Notes: generated from the letters alone by a model not told the origin. A DNA stretch of 64,000 bases from Gammaproteobacteria bacterium (GCA_028819075.1 JAPPMM010000049.1:1-64000), one strand, 5' to 3'. Counted from the stretch's first letter, positions 10,509-19,340 are shown. Translations and numbers: made by a program.

Positions 10509-11273
10509 GTGACGGACCGCCCGCGCACCCGAAACGAGGCGCCGCCACCGGGCGGCCGGGTGGCTCTGGTCACGGGTGGGGCGGTGCGCGTCGGGCGTGC
10601 CATCACCCTGGCCCTGGCGGACGCGGGCTTCGACGTGGTCGTGGGGTACCACGGCTCGACGGACGCGGCGCGGGAGGTGGTCGCGGAGGTGGAGGGCAGG
10701 GGACGCCGCGCGCACTCCGTGCGGGCCGACCTCGCCACGAGCACCGGCGCGAGGGCGCTGGCCGAGGCCGCGACAACCGTCTGGGGGCGTCTCGATCTGC
10801 TCGTCAACAATGCCTCCACCTTCCTGGCTACGCCGTTCGAGGAGGTCGGCGAGGAGGAATGGGACCAGGTGATGGCGGTCAACCTGAAGGCGCCCTTCCT
10901 GCTCATCCAGGCCACCGCGGCGGCACTCGCCGCCAGCCGGGGCAGCGTGGTCAACATCGTCGACCTGTCGGCGCTCAGGCCGTGGGCGCGCTATCCCCAC
11001 CACTCGGTCTCCAAGGCCGCGCTCGCCCACCTCACCCGGGTGGCCGCGCGGTCGCTGGCGCCCCGGGTGCGGGTCAACGCGGTCGCGCCCGGCTCGGTGC
11101 TCCCCGAAGAAGACGCCACCCCGGAGGCCGTGCGGGCGGCCGCCGCGCGCATTCCGCTGGGCGGCTGGGGATCGCCCGACGACGTGGCGCGCGCGGTGCT
11201 TTTTCTCGACCGGTCGCCCTTCATGACCGGCGAGGTGATCGTGGTGGACGGGGGCGCGCACGGCGCCACCTGA
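10509..11273 (+). CDS. SDR family oxidoreductase, FolM/pteridine-reductase-like
   Basis: A 254-residue SDR with a TGGAVRVGRAI nucleotide loop, ADLAT, VNNAS, NLKAPF and a C-terminal VNAVAPGSVLPE segment. The TGGAxRVG form and the NNAS motif recall pteridine reductase/FolM-like proteins. The active-site region reads RYPHHSVSKAAL: counting back four from the lysine gives His where Tyr is expected, while a Tyr sits three places earlier. The start is the GTG at 10509; the frame stays open far upstream but contains no better start. It is divergent from the SDR at 9591-10322, with about 185 bases between that include a 14-base palindrome (10431-10444). Activity and substrate are uncertain. Confidence 0.75.
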   Translation: MTDRPRTRNEAPPPGGRVALVTGGAVRVGRAITLALADAGFDVVVGYHGSTDAAREVVAEVEGRGRRAHSVRADLATSTGARALAEAATTVWGRLDLLVNNASTFLATPFEEVGEEEWDQVMAVNLKAPFLLIQATAAALAASRGSVVNIVDLSALRPWARYPHHSVSKAALAHLTRVAARSLAPRVRVNAVAPGSVLPEEDATPEAVRAAAARIPLGGWGSPDDVARAVLFLDRSPFMTGEVIVVDGGAHGAT

Positions 11274-11275
11274 CG

Positions 11276-11302
11276 GCTCCCGGAGCATTCGGTCCCGGGA
11301 GC
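11276..11302. repeat. Inverted repeat between convergent genes
   Basis: GCTCCCGG (11276-11283) and CCGGGAGC (11295-11302) can form an eight-pair GC-rich hairpin just after the SDR stop and before the convergent trxB stop. There is no T-run on either side, so it is not a standard intrinsic terminator; it may act as a bidirectional 3' end or RNA-stability structure. Confidence 0.35.
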
Positions 11303-11343
11303 ACCGGCTCTCATGCCGCCGCCAGTCGCGGGCACGGCTCTCT

Positions 11344-12327
11344 TTACGAGGCGCCGTTCTCCGCCGGGCCCCCGTGCGCCAGCCAGCGCTCGGCGTCCAG
11401 CGCGGCCATGCAGCCCGTCCCTGCGGCGCTCACCGCCTGGCGGTAGTAGTCGTCCATCACGTCCCCGGCGGCGAACACGCCGGGCAGGGAAGTGTCCGTC
11501 CGCCACGGGGTGGGCAGCTCGATGTAGCCGTTCGCCTTGAGTTCAACCTGGCCGTTCAGAAACCCCGTGTTGGGGATGTGACCGATGGCGACGAACATCC
11601 CCCCCGCCTCGAGCGTGCTCTCCTCCCCCGTGACCGTGTCCTTCAGCCGCAGCCCGGTGATCACCTCGCCGCCCAGCACCTCGGTCACCACCTTGTTCCA
11701 CAGAAACTCGATCTTGTCGTTGTCGAAGGCGCGCTGCTGCATGATCGCCGAGGCGCGCAGCTCGTCGCGCCGATGAATCACGATCACCCGGCCCGCGAAC
11801 TTCGCCATGTAGGTGGCGTCCTCGATGGCGCTGTCGCCGCCGCCCACCACGGCCACGACCTGGCCGCGGAAGTACGGAAGCGCCCCGTCGCACACGGCGC
11901 ACGCCGACACGCCGCCGCCGCTCTGGGCCAGACGCTCTTCTCCGGGTACGCTCAGCCAGCGGGCGTTGGCCCCCGTGGCCACGATCACGGAATCGGCGAG
12001 AATCTCCGGGCCGCGTCCGGTCACGAGGCGCTTCGGCTGCCCCTCGAGCTCCACCTCGACCACATCATCCGTGATCACGCGCGTGTCGAAGCGCAGCGCC
12101 TGCGCGCGGAAGGCATCCATCATCTCGGGGCCGGTCACGCCCTCCGGGAAGCCGGGGTAGTTCTCGACGTCGGTCGTGAACATGAGTTGTCCGCCGGGGA
12201 TCATGGTGCGGCTGCCGGCCCCCTCCACGACGAGGGGCGAAAGCGCGGCCCGCGCCGCGTAGATGGCCGCCGTCCATGCCGCCGGGCCCGACCCGATGAT
12301 CACGACCCGTTCGTGCTGTGCTGTCAT
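11344..12327 (-). CDS. trxB: Thioredoxin reductase
   Basis: A two-domain FAD/NADPH flavoprotein that reduces thioredoxin in the cytosol. Visible: IGSGPAAWTAAIYAARA FAD loop (about residues 11-27), GGQLMFTTDVENYPGF, the redox pair CAVC (Cys143/Cys146) in SACAVCDG, the NADPH loop VVGGGDSAIEDA, and the closing FAD segment FAAGDVMDDYYRQA. Length (327) is normal. The ATG at 12327 is preferred because AGGGG stands six bases upstream; an ATG two codons earlier (12333) is also possible. It lies 46 bases downstream of the ferredoxin-NADP reductase gene and is probably the last gene of the mla unit. Confidence 0.95.
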   Translation of the reverse strand: MTAQHERVVIIGSGPAAWTAAIYAARAALSPLVVEGAGSRTMIPGGQLMFTTDVENYPGFPEGVTGPEMMDAFRAQALRFDTRVITDDVVEVELEGQPKRLVTGRGPEILADSVIVATGANARWLSVPGEERLAQSGGGVSACAVCDGALPYFRGQVVAVVGGGDSAIEDATYMAKFAGRVIVIHRRDELRASAIMQQRAFDNDKIEFLWNKVVTEVLGGEVITGLRLKDTVTGEESTLEAGGMFVAIGHIPNTGFLNGQVELKANGYIELPTPWRTDTSLPGVFAAGDVMDDYYRQAVSAAGTGCMAALDAERWLAHGGPAENGAS

Positions 12328-12379
12328 CTTCATCCCCTTTTCTGTATTCGAAAACCGAAAACCCGCAGGAGGGTGTCGG

Positions 12380-13384
12380 CTACTTGTCCTTGAAGATCTT
12401 GAGGTTGGTCGAGTGCCCGGGGTTCACGCGCGCGTTCGGGTCCACCCGGCGAATCGCGTTGTTCACGGCAATTGCCGCTTCGGCAAAGCCGGTGGCGATG
12501 AGGTCGAGCTTGCCCGGGTAGCTGACCAGGTCTCCGGCCGCATAGATGCCCGGCCAGCTCGTCTCCATCAACTGGCCGACCACAATGCGTTTCTTGTCCA
12601 CTTCGAGTCCCCAGCTCTTGATCGGCCCCAGGTCCGGCTTGAAGCCAAGGAACGTCAACACCGCATCCACCGCGAACGACTCCTCCGCATCGCTCCGGTT
12701 GTCGAAGATGGTGCAGCCTTCCACTCTGCCGTTGCCTCGGATCTCCTTCACCTCCCAGAATATCCTCAGTTCCAGCTCGCCCGACTTCGCCGCTGCCTCG
12801 AGCCGGGCCACCGATGTCTCGTGCGCCCGGAAGACGGCCCGCCGGTGTACGACGACCAGCCGCTCGACGATGTCCTTCAGGATCAGTGCCCAGTCCAGCG
12901 CGGAGTCTCCTCCTCCCACGAGCACGACCCGCTTGCCCCGGTAGACCTCGGGATCGCGCACCGAGTAGTCGACCCCGTGGCCCAGGAGTTCCTCGTAACC
13001 GGGGCACCTGAGCACCATGGGTTCGAAGGCGCCCTTGCCGCCGGCGATCAGCACCGTGCGGGTGCGGTACTCCGATGACGCGCCCTCGAGCACGAAGACG
13101 CCGTCCTGTTCGCGAAGCCCGCGCACCTCCTCGTCCAGCACCACGTCTGCGCCGAACTGAAGGCCCTGATCCACCAGCTCCCGGGCCAGGTCCTTGGCGA
13201 GGACCTTCGGAAAGCCGCCCACGTCGAAGATGTATTTCTCGGGATACAGGGCCGTGAGCTGTCCCCCCAGCTCGGGAAGCGAGTCGACGATGCGGCAGGA
13301 CATGCCGCGCATCCCGGCGTAGAAGGCCCCGAACAGGCCGGTGGGACCGCCGCCGATGATGGTCAGATCGACGATGTCCTTCAT
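12380..13384 (-). CDS. Ferredoxin/flavodoxin--NADP+ reductase, thioredoxin-reductase-like
   Basis: This 334-residue flavoprotein has the same two nucleotide-binding folds as thioredoxin reductase (IGGGPTGLFGAFYAGMRG near the N-terminus, LVGGGDSALDWA in the middle, YAAGDLVSYPGKLDLI near the end) but no CxxC pair. That is the signature of the TrxR-like ferredoxin-NADP reductases of the YumC/Chlorobium type, which move electrons between NADPH and ferredoxin or flavodoxin. It begins two bases after the mlaD stop, so it is co-transcribed with lipid-transport genes to which it has no obvious functional link. The C-terminal stretch after the FAD segment is about 50 residues, as expected for the family. 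Confidence 0.85.
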   Translation of the reverse strand: MKDIVDLTIIGGGPTGLFGAFYAGMRGMSCRIVDSLPELGGQLTALYPEKYIFDVGGFPKVLAKDLARELVDQGLQFGADVVLDEEVRGLREQDGVFVLEGASSEYRTRTVLIAGGKGAFEPMVLRCPGYEELLGHGVDYSVRDPEVYRGKRVVLVGGGDSALDWALILKDIVERLVVVHRRAVFRAHETSVARLEAAAKSGELELRIFWEVKEIRGNGRVEGCTIFDNRSDAEESFAVDAVLTFLGFKPDLGPIKSWGLEVDKKRIVVGQLMETSWPGIYAAGDLVSYPGKLDLIATGFAEAAIAVNNAIRRVDPNARVNPGHSTNLKIFKDK

Positions 13385-13386
13385 GG

Positions 13387-14373
13387 TCAGAAGATCGAAA
13401 GGCGCACGTAGCGCCCCGGGTTCTCACGGAAGTCCTCGAGCAGCAGGGTCAGCTGCGTGAGCACCGACTGCGTCTGAACGGCCACCGTGGAGTCGGCCAG
13501 GAGATGGGCCAGGGTGCCCTCCCCGGTCTCCAGTTCGCGCCCGATGCGCTCGAAGCGGACCAGCGTGGAATCCGCGTATTCGAGCGTGGTGGAGAGCCCG
13601 GTCGTGGTCTCGCGCAGATCGGTGGCCAGGCGCCGGAATTCGGCGGCGGTCACGCGGGTGTCGCCCACGATGGAATCCACGACCCCGCCCGAGAGCAGCC
13701 GCTCCACCTCGCCGAGCGTGCGGGTCGCCAGCGCCGCCGCCGCCTCGACCTCGCGGGTGGAGGTGCGAACGTTGTCGACCAGTTCTTCAACCGCCCCGAT
13801 CTGGGCATCGGCAAGCTCCGCCACCTGTTCGCTGACCCTGCCCACGTTCTCGATCACCAGCCTGAGGTTTTCAGCCGTTTCCTGGGTGAAGGCGACCTCC
13901 ACCCGGTCGGTGATGGTGGCCAGGTTGTCGGCGATCTGGTCGGCCGTGGCCGTGAGCCGGGAAAGGTCGGGGATGCTGAAACCGGCCAGAACGCCGGGAT
14001 CCGAAGGCTCGAAGAAATCCAGGCGCGGGTTGGCGGAGCGCGACACGATCTCCGCGCCCCAGTCGCCGAACATCGATTCGGGCGCGATGAGCACGGCCGC
14101 GTCGGCGGGCAGTTGGACGTCGGCATTGATGGCGAGGCCAACCCGCACCGCGGTTCCGTCCGGTTCGACGGCGATGCCGTTCACGCGTCCGATCGTCACC
14201 CCGCGCAGCTTCACCGAGGCGCCGTCCGGCAGCTGCCCCACGCCGCTGAAAAGCGCCTCGACCGTGGTCGTGCCCCGGGTCAGGCGATACCCGCGAAGCC
14301 AGAAGCTCCCCGCCACCGCGACCACGACGCTCAGAAGAATCACGACCCCGACCCACACTTCGTTGCGTCTCAT
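13387..14373 (-). CDS. mlaD: MlaD-like MCE-domain protein, substrate-binding subunit
   Basis: A 328-residue membrane-anchored periplasmic protein. One transmembrane helix (about residues 9-27) is followed by an MCE domain (about 35-115: VEALFSGVGQLPDGASVKL and VRVGLAINADVQLP), which forms hexameric rings that carry phospholipid. The remaining two thirds is a long helical, Glu/Thr/Ala-rich segment probably forming a coiled-coil tube, longer than E. coli MlaD (183 residues). The ATG overlaps the mlaF stop by four bases. Together with MlaE and MlaF it makes the inner-membrane lipid ABC transporter that maintains outer-membrane asymmetry. Confidence 0.9.
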   Translation of the reverse strand: MRRNEVWVGVVILLSVVVAVAGSFWLRGYRLTRGTTTVEALFSGVGQLPDGASVKLRGVTIGRVNGIAVEPDGTAVRVGLAINADVQLPADAAVLIAPESMFGDWGAEIVSRSANPRLDFFEPSDPGVLAGFSIPDLSRLTATADQIADNLATITDRVEVAFTQETAENLRLVIENVGRVSEQVAELADAQIGAVEELVDNVRTSTREVEAAAALATRTLGEVERLLSGGVVDSIVGDTRVTAAEFRRLATDLRETTTGLSTTLEYADSTLVRFERIGRELETGEGTLAHLLADSTVAVQTQSVLTQLTLLLEDFRENPGRYVRLSIF

Positions 14374-15116
14374 GCTATCGTCTCCATCAGTTCCGGAGCC
14401 CCTTCGATGAACGACCTGACCACAGGGTCCGCGGAGATCCGGATCTCACCGGGCGCGCCATGGGCCCGCACCCGCCCGTCGTGCAGGAATGCCATGGAGT
14501 CGGCCACCTCGTAGGCGGTCCCGAGATCGTGCGTGACCACCAGGCCGGTGGCCCCGATCTCCTCCCGCAACCTGAGGATGAGTCGGCCGATCACCGTCGT
14601 CGTCACCGGGTCGAGCCCGGTGGTGGGCTCGTCGTAGAGGAGATACCTGGGACGGGTCGCGATCGCGCGCGCGATCCCCGCCCGCTTGCGCTGTCCCCCG
14701 GAGATCTCCGCCGGATAACGGTCTCCCAATCCTCGCAGGTCCACAAGCTCCAGGCACTCGGCGGCCCTCCGGCGGATGTCCCGGCGGCTCAGGCCGGGAA
14801 TCCGGCGCAGCCCCATCTCCACGTTGTGAGCGAGCGTCATGGAGTCGAACAGCGCCGCGAACTGGAATACGTAGCCGACCCTGCGCCGCAGTGCGTACAG
14901 CGCCTCCTGATCCAGCTCGGCGACCTCCCGGCCGTCGACGCTCACGCTTCCCTGGTCGGCGGCGAGCAGTCCCACGATATGCTTCAGCACGACCGACTTT
15001 CCTGCCCCGGAGGCACCGATCAGCGCTACCGTGGACCCCCTGGGCACGTCCAGGTCGAAGCCCTTCAGCACGACCTTCTCGCCGAAGGCCTTGTGCACGC
15101 CGCGCAGACGGATCAC
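14370..15116 (-). CDS. mlaF: MlaF-like ABC transporter ATPase
   Basis: The 248-residue ATPase of the Mla phospholipid transporter. It has Walker A GASGAGKS (about 34-41), Q-loop YVFQFAALFDS, the signature SGGQRKRAGIARAI, Walker B YLLYDEPTTGLDP and the switch His in VTHDLG. FDSMTLAHNVEMGL is characteristic of MlaF/Ttg2A. The GTG at 15116 overlaps the mlaE stop (GTGA), and the stop overlaps mlaD. A longer frame extends upstream inside mlaE, but the coupling overlap and the family start (MIRLRGVHKAFG) decide the start. Confidence 0.93.
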   Translation of the reverse strand: MIRLRGVHKAFGEKVVLKGFDLDVPRGSTVALIGASGAGKSVVLKHIVGLLAADQGSVSVDGREVAELDQEALYALRRRVGYVFQFAALFDSMTLAHNVEMGLRRIPGLSRRDIRRRAAECLELVDLRGLGDRYPAEISGGQRKRAGIARAIATRPRYLLYDEPTTGLDPVTTTVIGRLILRLREEIGATGLVVTHDLGTAYEVADSMAFLHDGRVRAHGAPGEIRISADPVVRSFIEGAPELMETIA

Positions 15117-15895
15117 AGCAGTACGGCGGCCCAGAAGGCGTCGAACACCAGGATCACCATGCTGCTTGCGACCACGGCCGAAGTGGCGGCGCGGCCCACT
15201 CCGGCGGCCCCTCCCCGGGTGCGGAAGCCGAAGAAGCATCCCAGCGACGTCACCGTCAAACCGAACGAGAACGACTTGATCACCGAAAAGACCACGTCGA
15301 AGGGCACGAAGAAGGTCTCAAGCCCGCGCACGAACTCGGGGGTGGACATCTCCAGAAGCTGGATGGCGGTCAGCCAGCCGGCCACGATGCCCAGCGACGA
15401 CGCCAGCAGGGTAACCGCCGGAAACATCACCGCGCCCGCGAGCACCCGGGGGAGCACCAGGTACGCCGCCGGATCGTAGGCCATGGTTTCCAGCGCGTCG
15501 ATCTGCTCGGTCACCCGCATGGTCCCCAGCTCGGCGGCGATGCTCGCGCCAACCCGCCCCGCCAGCGCCAGCCCGGTCAGCACCGGTCCCAACTCGATGA
15601 TCATCGTCTTGCCTACCAGGCTGCCCACCAGGTACACGGGCACCGCCCCGGTGAAGGTGTAGGAAGCCTGCAGAGCCAGCACGATGCCGGTGAAGGCGGC
15701 GATGAAGAGCGCTATGGGCACCGAGGCGACGCCGATGCGCATCATCTGTTCGAAGACCAGCCCTCCCCAGATGCGGACCGCGCGCAGACCGCGGATGGTG
15801 TCCTGCATGAGGACGCCCCATTCGCCAACCGTCGCCGCGAACCGCAAGGCTGCGCGGCCGGTGGCGCCGACGAAGTCCAGCGTCTTGCCCGCCAT
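15113..15895 (-). CDS. mlaE: MlaE-like permease (phospholipid ABC transporter)
   Basis: A 260-residue polytopic inner-membrane protein of the MlaE/TrgB permease family. After an amphipathic N-terminus (WGVLMQDTIRGLRAVRIW) there are about five to six hydrophobic segments, with the conserved FTGIVLALQ, ELGPVLTGLALAGRVGASIAAELGTM (here split by the membrane) and the basic and acidic residues of the EQIDALETM loop that contacts the ATPase. The ATG at 15895 matches the family start; the open frame extends 57 codons further upstream without a good site. First of the coupled mlaEFD genes. Confidence 0.92.
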   Translation of the reverse strand: MAGKTLDFVGATGRAALRFAATVGEWGVLMQDTIRGLRAVRIWGGLVFEQMMRIGVASVPIALFIAAFTGIVLALQASYTFTGAVPVYLVGSLVGKTMIIELGPVLTGLALAGRVGASIAAELGTMRVTEQIDALETMAYDPAAYLVLPRVLAGAVMFPAVTLLASSLGIVAGWLTAIQLLEMSTPEFVRGLETFFVPFDVVFSVIKSFSFGLTVTSLGCFFGFRTRGGAAGVGRAATSAVVASSMVILVFDAFWAAVLL

Positions 15896-15981
15896 ATGGG
15901 TGAAGATAGAGGAAATCGGGGTGCAGGTGTCACCTGTGGGTACTCCCGTCGCCCCCGGAAATGTCCCGGTTGAAGTGCCGT

Positions 15982-16341
15982 CTACGGGGGCGGCGGGAGT
16001 CCGTTTTCCAGCGTGAAGACGACCTCGTCGTCCCGGGTTGCCGGGTGCCCGGAACGCAGGGGACACGCGACCTGGACACGGGTCACCGCGGTCTGGGCGG
16101 CGCTAACCGATACCTCGAAGTCGATTCCCTGCTCGGGCGAGGTGATGCGGGTGCGAACCCGCTTCCCCGGAGAGGCCTCGCGAACACAGGCCGGATTGCG
16201 GAAGAGGGTCTTGGTGGACTGCCTTCCCGACGCCAGCGAACGGGTCACGGTGATGCGCCTGAGCGAGTCGGGTTGATAGCTGATCAGGTAGCGGAAGCCC
16301 CGCTGATCGCGTCCCCGACCCTTCCGATTGTGCCTCGGCAA
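15982..16341 (-). CDS. Small basic protein of unknown function
   Basis: I do not recognise this 119-residue protein. The TTG at 16341 has GGAGG four bases upstream and gives a strongly basic N-terminus (PRHNRKGRGRD), followed by FRYLISYQPDSLRRITVTRS, two cysteines about 45 residues apart (NPACVRE and VACPLR), and several alternating hydrophobic stretches (GIDFEVSVSAAQTAVTRVQV, EVVFTL) that predict beta strands. It ends with a run of prolines. No signal peptide or membrane segment is clear. It lies 86 bases upstream of mlaE on the same strand, so it may be the first gene of that unit, and it is divergent from rho. Reading frame and composition look like coding sequence, but this is not certain. 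Confidence 0.5.
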   Translation of the reverse strand: MPRHNRKGRGRDQRGFRYLISYQPDSLRRITVTRSLASGRQSTKTLFRNPACVREASPGKRVRTRITSPEQGIDFEVSVSAAQTAVTRVQVACPLRSGHPATRDDEVVFTLENGLPPPP

Positions 16342-16529
16342 GCCACCTCCGATCCCTTGACCCCCTGAAACGGCCCGCTTAACATCCCGGCGACCCACCA
16401 GGGATGCAAGCCCCGCCACAGCGTCCCGACACGTCCCGCCCCACTCCCGCCCACACCCCGCTCCACGCCATCCCGCCCGCGCCGCCGTGTTCACGGCCCG
16501 CGCGCTCCGCCTTTCCATCGGAGTTCCCC

Positions 16530-17780
16530 TTGGACATCGCCGAACTCAAGAGCAAGAAGGTCAGCGAGCTTCATGAGCTGGCCAACGAACTGCGCATCCC
16601 GAACTACTCCGGGCTGCGCAAGCAGGATCTGATCTTTCGCATCGAGCACAAGCTGCTCGACAGCGACGTCGTGCTGCGCGGAGAAGGCGTGCTCGAAATC
16701 CTCCCCGAGGGCTACGGATTCCTGCGCTCACAGAGCTGGAACTACCTCTACGGCCCCGATGACATCTACGTGAGTCCTTCGCAGATCAAGCGATTCGATC
16801 TGCGCACCGGCGACACCATCCTGGGCCAGGTGCGCCCTCCGAAGGAGGGCGAGCGCTATCTGGCGCTGCTCAAGGTGGAGAACGTCAACTTCGAGCCGCC
16901 CGACAAGGCCCGGCATCGGATGACGTTCGACAACCTGCGCCCGCGCTATCCGGACGAGCGCCTGCGGCTGGAGTGCTCGAGGCGCGACATGTCCACGCGC
17001 GTGGTGGATCTCGTCGCGCCCATCGGCAAGGGGCAGCGCGGGCTCATCACCTCCCCGCCCAAGGCGGGGAAGACCATGCTGCTGCAGAAAGTGGCCAACT
17101 CCATCAGCGAGAATCACCCCGAGGTGCACCTGATCGTGCTGCTCATCGATGAGCGGCCGGAGGAAGTCACCGACATGGAGGAGAACGTCGACGCCGAGGT
17201 GATCGCCTCAACCTTCGACGAGTCGGCGGACCGCCACACGCAAGTCGCGGAAATGGTGCTTGAGAAGGCCAAGCGGCTGGCCGAGCAGGGCAGGGATGTC
17301 GTGATCCTGCTGGACTCGATCACGCGCCTGGCGCGCGCCTACAACGTCACCGTGCCGCACTCGGGGAAGATCCTGTCGGGAGGCGTAGACTCCAACGCGC
17401 TGCACAAGCCGAAGAGATTCTTCGGAGCCGCGCGCAACATCGAGGGCGGAGGGTCGTTCACCATCATCGCCACCGCCCTGATCGAGACCGGAAGCCGCAT
17501 GGACGAGGTGATCTTCGAGGAGTTCAAGGGCACCGGCAACATGGAGCTGGTGCTCGACCGCAACATCGCCGACAAGCGCGTCTTCCCGGCCATCGACATC
17601 AACCGTTCCGGCACCCGCAAGGAAGAGCTGCTGCTGACCGAGACCGAGCGCAACCGGGTGTACCTGCTGCGCAACTTCCTCTCCGACATGCCGGTTTCCG
17701 AGGCCATCCAGTTCCTGATCGAACGGATGAACCGGACGGAGACCAACCGGGAGTTCATGGACTCGATGCAGGCGGGGTAG
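16530..17780 (+). CDS. rho: Transcription termination factor Rho
   Basis: The hexameric RNA helicase that ends transcription. In 416 residues: N-terminal Rho_N helices ([17 protein letters not shown]), the cold-shock-like RNA-binding domain with GYGFLRS and the [13 protein letters not shown] loop (about 55-115), Walker [12 protein letters not shown] (about 170), [12 protein letters not shown], Walker [17 protein letters not shown], the Q-loop [21 protein letters not shown] and the R-loop [11 protein letters not shown]. Length is close to E. coli Rho (419) with no inserted domain. The TTG at 16530 with GGAG upstream is chosen; the frame is open further upstream but that part is low-complexity Pro/Arg. 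Divergent from the small gene at 15982-16341. Confidence 0.96.
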   Translation: MDIAELKSKKVSELHELANELRIPNYSGLRKQDLIFRIEHKLLDSDVVLRGEGVLEILPEGYGFLRSQSWNYLYGPDDIYVSPSQIKRFDLRTGDTILGQVRPPKEGERYLALLKVENVNFEPPDKARHRMTFDNLRPRYPDERLRLECSRRDMSTRVVDLVAPIGKGQRGLITSPPKAGKTMLLQKVANSISENHPEVHLIVLLIDERPEEVTDMEENVDAEVIASTFDESADRHTQVAEMVLEKAKRLAEQGRDVVILLDSITRLARAYNVTVPHSGKILSGGVDSNALHKPKRFFGAARNIEGGGSFTIIATALIETGSRMDEVIFEEFKGTGNMELVLDRNIADKRVFPAIDINRSGTRKEELLLTETERNRVYLLRNFLSDMPVSEAIQFLIERMNRTETNREFMDSMQAG

Positions 17781-17804
17781 TTCGGCGCGGAAGGCGGCCC
17801 GACC

Positions 17805-18302
17805 CTACGGTTGCGAGCAGGAGGGGAAGACGACGGGGCGGCCGAAGCTGGTCCACTCGCCGCACGGCCTGCCCGAGCGCCAGGCGCCCCGCTCGGCCAG
17901 CGCGCCGCGCGTCCAGTACGACTCGTAGGGCCCGTCGAGTTCGCCGTCGGCGTAGTTCTCGCGCACCGATAGCAGCCCGGACTTGAAGTACATCTCCGCG
18001 GGCCCGTGTAGAACGCCGTTCTGCCAGGTCTCCCGGCCTGAGAGCCGGCCGGTCTGGTGGAACCACTCGTGCACGCCGGTCCAGCGGCCGTCGGCCAGGG
18101 TGCCGCGTTCGCGCACGATGTCCGGCGTCCACATGCGCACCACCGGGCCGCTGTAGGGCTCGAGGGTGCCCGGTTCGAGGTAGACGCCCGCGCGCTCGAT
18201 GAGGCGGTCGAGGCTCATCGCTTCCTGCGCCGCAGCCGGGCTGGCGCCGGCCGTGGAGGTGACGACCGCCGCGGTGACGGCGAGGAAGCCGAGCGGCTTC
18301 AT
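17805..18302 (-). CDS. Secreted MORN-variant repeat protein (YwqK-like)
   Basis: A 165-residue protein with a cleavable signal peptide (hydrophobic [11 protein letters not shown] region, then ASPAAAQEA) and about four MORN-variant repeats of the type [37 protein letters not shown] and [17 protein letters not shown]. These match the YwqK-type MORN_2 repeat, a beta-hairpin module without known catalysis. The start ATG overlaps the stop of the upstream secreted protein by four bases, so the two are translationally coupled. It converges on rho, 24 bases away. Function unknown; a surface or periplasmic binding role is a guess. Confidence 0.75.
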   Translation of the reverse strand: MKPLGFLAVTAAVVTSTAGASPAAAQEAMSLDRLIERAGVYLEPGTLEPYSGPVVRMWTPDIVRERGTLADGRWTGVHEWFHQTGRLSGRETWQNGVLHGPAEMYFKSGLLSVRENYADGELDGPYESYWTRGALAERGAWRSGRPCGEWTSFGRPVVFPSCSQP

Positions 18303-19183
18303 CGCATTCCGGCGGGGTCGGTTACGGTCACCGATACGTAGCCGTTGCTCCAGCAGCACTGGTCGCCCCCCGAGCTGTCGTTGGCGCCGAAGTTGTCCAC
18401 ACGGGCGCGCAGCAGGTATTCGCCCGGCGCGGTGAAGGTCGCCTGGGTGCTGGCTTCTCCGGTGCCGGGAACCGTGATCTGCCCGGGCTCGAAGATCACT
18501 TCGTCGGCCGGCCCCTGGTGCTTGAACCAGGTGACCCGCACCTCGACGTCAGTGTTGGCGAGGTCGTCCGGGGCCCGTTCGGACACCTCGGACACCCACA
18601 GTGTGAGCGACATGGGTTCGCCCACGGTGGCGGTGCGTGGTTCCGAATGCGCGCCCTGGATGTGCTGGCCGACTTCTCCGTCCTCGCCGAAACGGACGAG
18701 GGGGGGTATCGACCCCATCGCCCGCGGGCCGTAGTCGAGCTGGAGCGCATCGATCCCCACCCGGGCGGGCGTAGAGTAGGTGACACCGTTGCTCGTGATG
18801 GTCCACACTACCCGCCGGCTGGTGTCCGCGTAGCTCTCGGGCACGGTCACCGAGAAGACCCCCCGGTCGCGCCGCGGCCGCACCGGGAAGTGAGTGGGCT
18901 GGTCTCCGTCGAACTCGGCCGGCTCGATGAAGTTCTCGGTGCCGAGCGGGATGTCGAGGATCTCCTCGGTGTTCAGGTTGAAAAAGCCCCAGGAGAAGGT
19001 GAAGGTCCCGTCGTCATTCCGGTACCAGCCCTCGAAGAAGGGCGCCACCGGCTCACCGGTCGGAGGGATGGGCGCCAGCGGCAGCCGCTGGACCTGCTGC
19101 GCACCGAGGGGAGCCGCCAGGGCGACAACAAGCGCCACGGCAGGCAGGGCGGCTATTCCAAATCTGAGTTGCAGGCTCTTCAT
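18299..19183 (-). CDS. Secreted protein of unknown function, beta-rich
   Basis: A 294-residue exported protein. The signal peptide is clear (RFGIAALPAVALVVALAAPLGAQ, cleavage after about residue 26). The mature part contains FEGWYRNDDGTFTFSWGFFN, a fragment common in exported proteins of this lineage, and a C-terminal region with TFTAPGEYLLRARVDNFG that looks like an Ig-like or PKD-like fold. Two adjacent cysteines (DQCCWSNGY) near the end are unusual. Its stop overlaps the start of the MORN-repeat gene. It lies downstream of the heme/copper protein gene, with 157 bases and an inverted repeat between. I cannot assign a function. Confidence 0.7.
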   Translation of the reverse strand: MKSLQLRFGIAALPAVALVVALAAPLGAQQVQRLPLAPIPPTGEPVAPFFEGWYRNDDGTFTFSWGFFNLNTEEILDIPLGTENFIEPAEFDGDQPTHFPVRPRRDRGVFSVTVPESYADTSRRVVWTITSNGVTYSTPARVGIDALQLDYGPRAMGSIPPLVRFGEDGEVGQHIQGAHSEPRTATVGEPMSLTLWVSEVSERAPDDLANTDVEVRVTWFKHQGPADEVIFEPGQITVPGTGEASTQATFTAPGEYLLRARVDNFGANDSSGGDQCCWSNGYVSVTVTDPAGMR

Positions 19184-19243
19184 GTCTCCCTCTGGGAATC
19201 GACTGAACACGGTTGGCCGGGATGCGCCGTCAGCCACAATGGG

Positions 19244-19277
19244 GAAGGAGCCCCCCACTTCCGCGGTGAGCTCCTTC
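19244..19277. repeat. Inverted repeat upstream of secreted-protein gene
   Basis: GAAGGAGC (19244-19251) and GCTCCTTC (19270-19277) form a perfect eight-pair stem with an 18-base loop, between the stop of the heme/copper gene and the start of the next gene. No T-run follows on the minus strand. It could be a partial terminator or a processing site separating the two genes. Confidence 0.35.
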
Positions 19278-19340
19278 GCTCCAACTGTCGGCCGGGCCCG
19301 GCGACCCCATGGATGAGGTCGCGGATTCGGCTGGCTTTCG

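Noticed and set aside
16404..16529. Longer N-terminus for Rho
   Set aside because: The added residues are Pro/Arg/Ala low-complexity; the TTG at 16530 has a ribosome site and starts where Rho_N starts.
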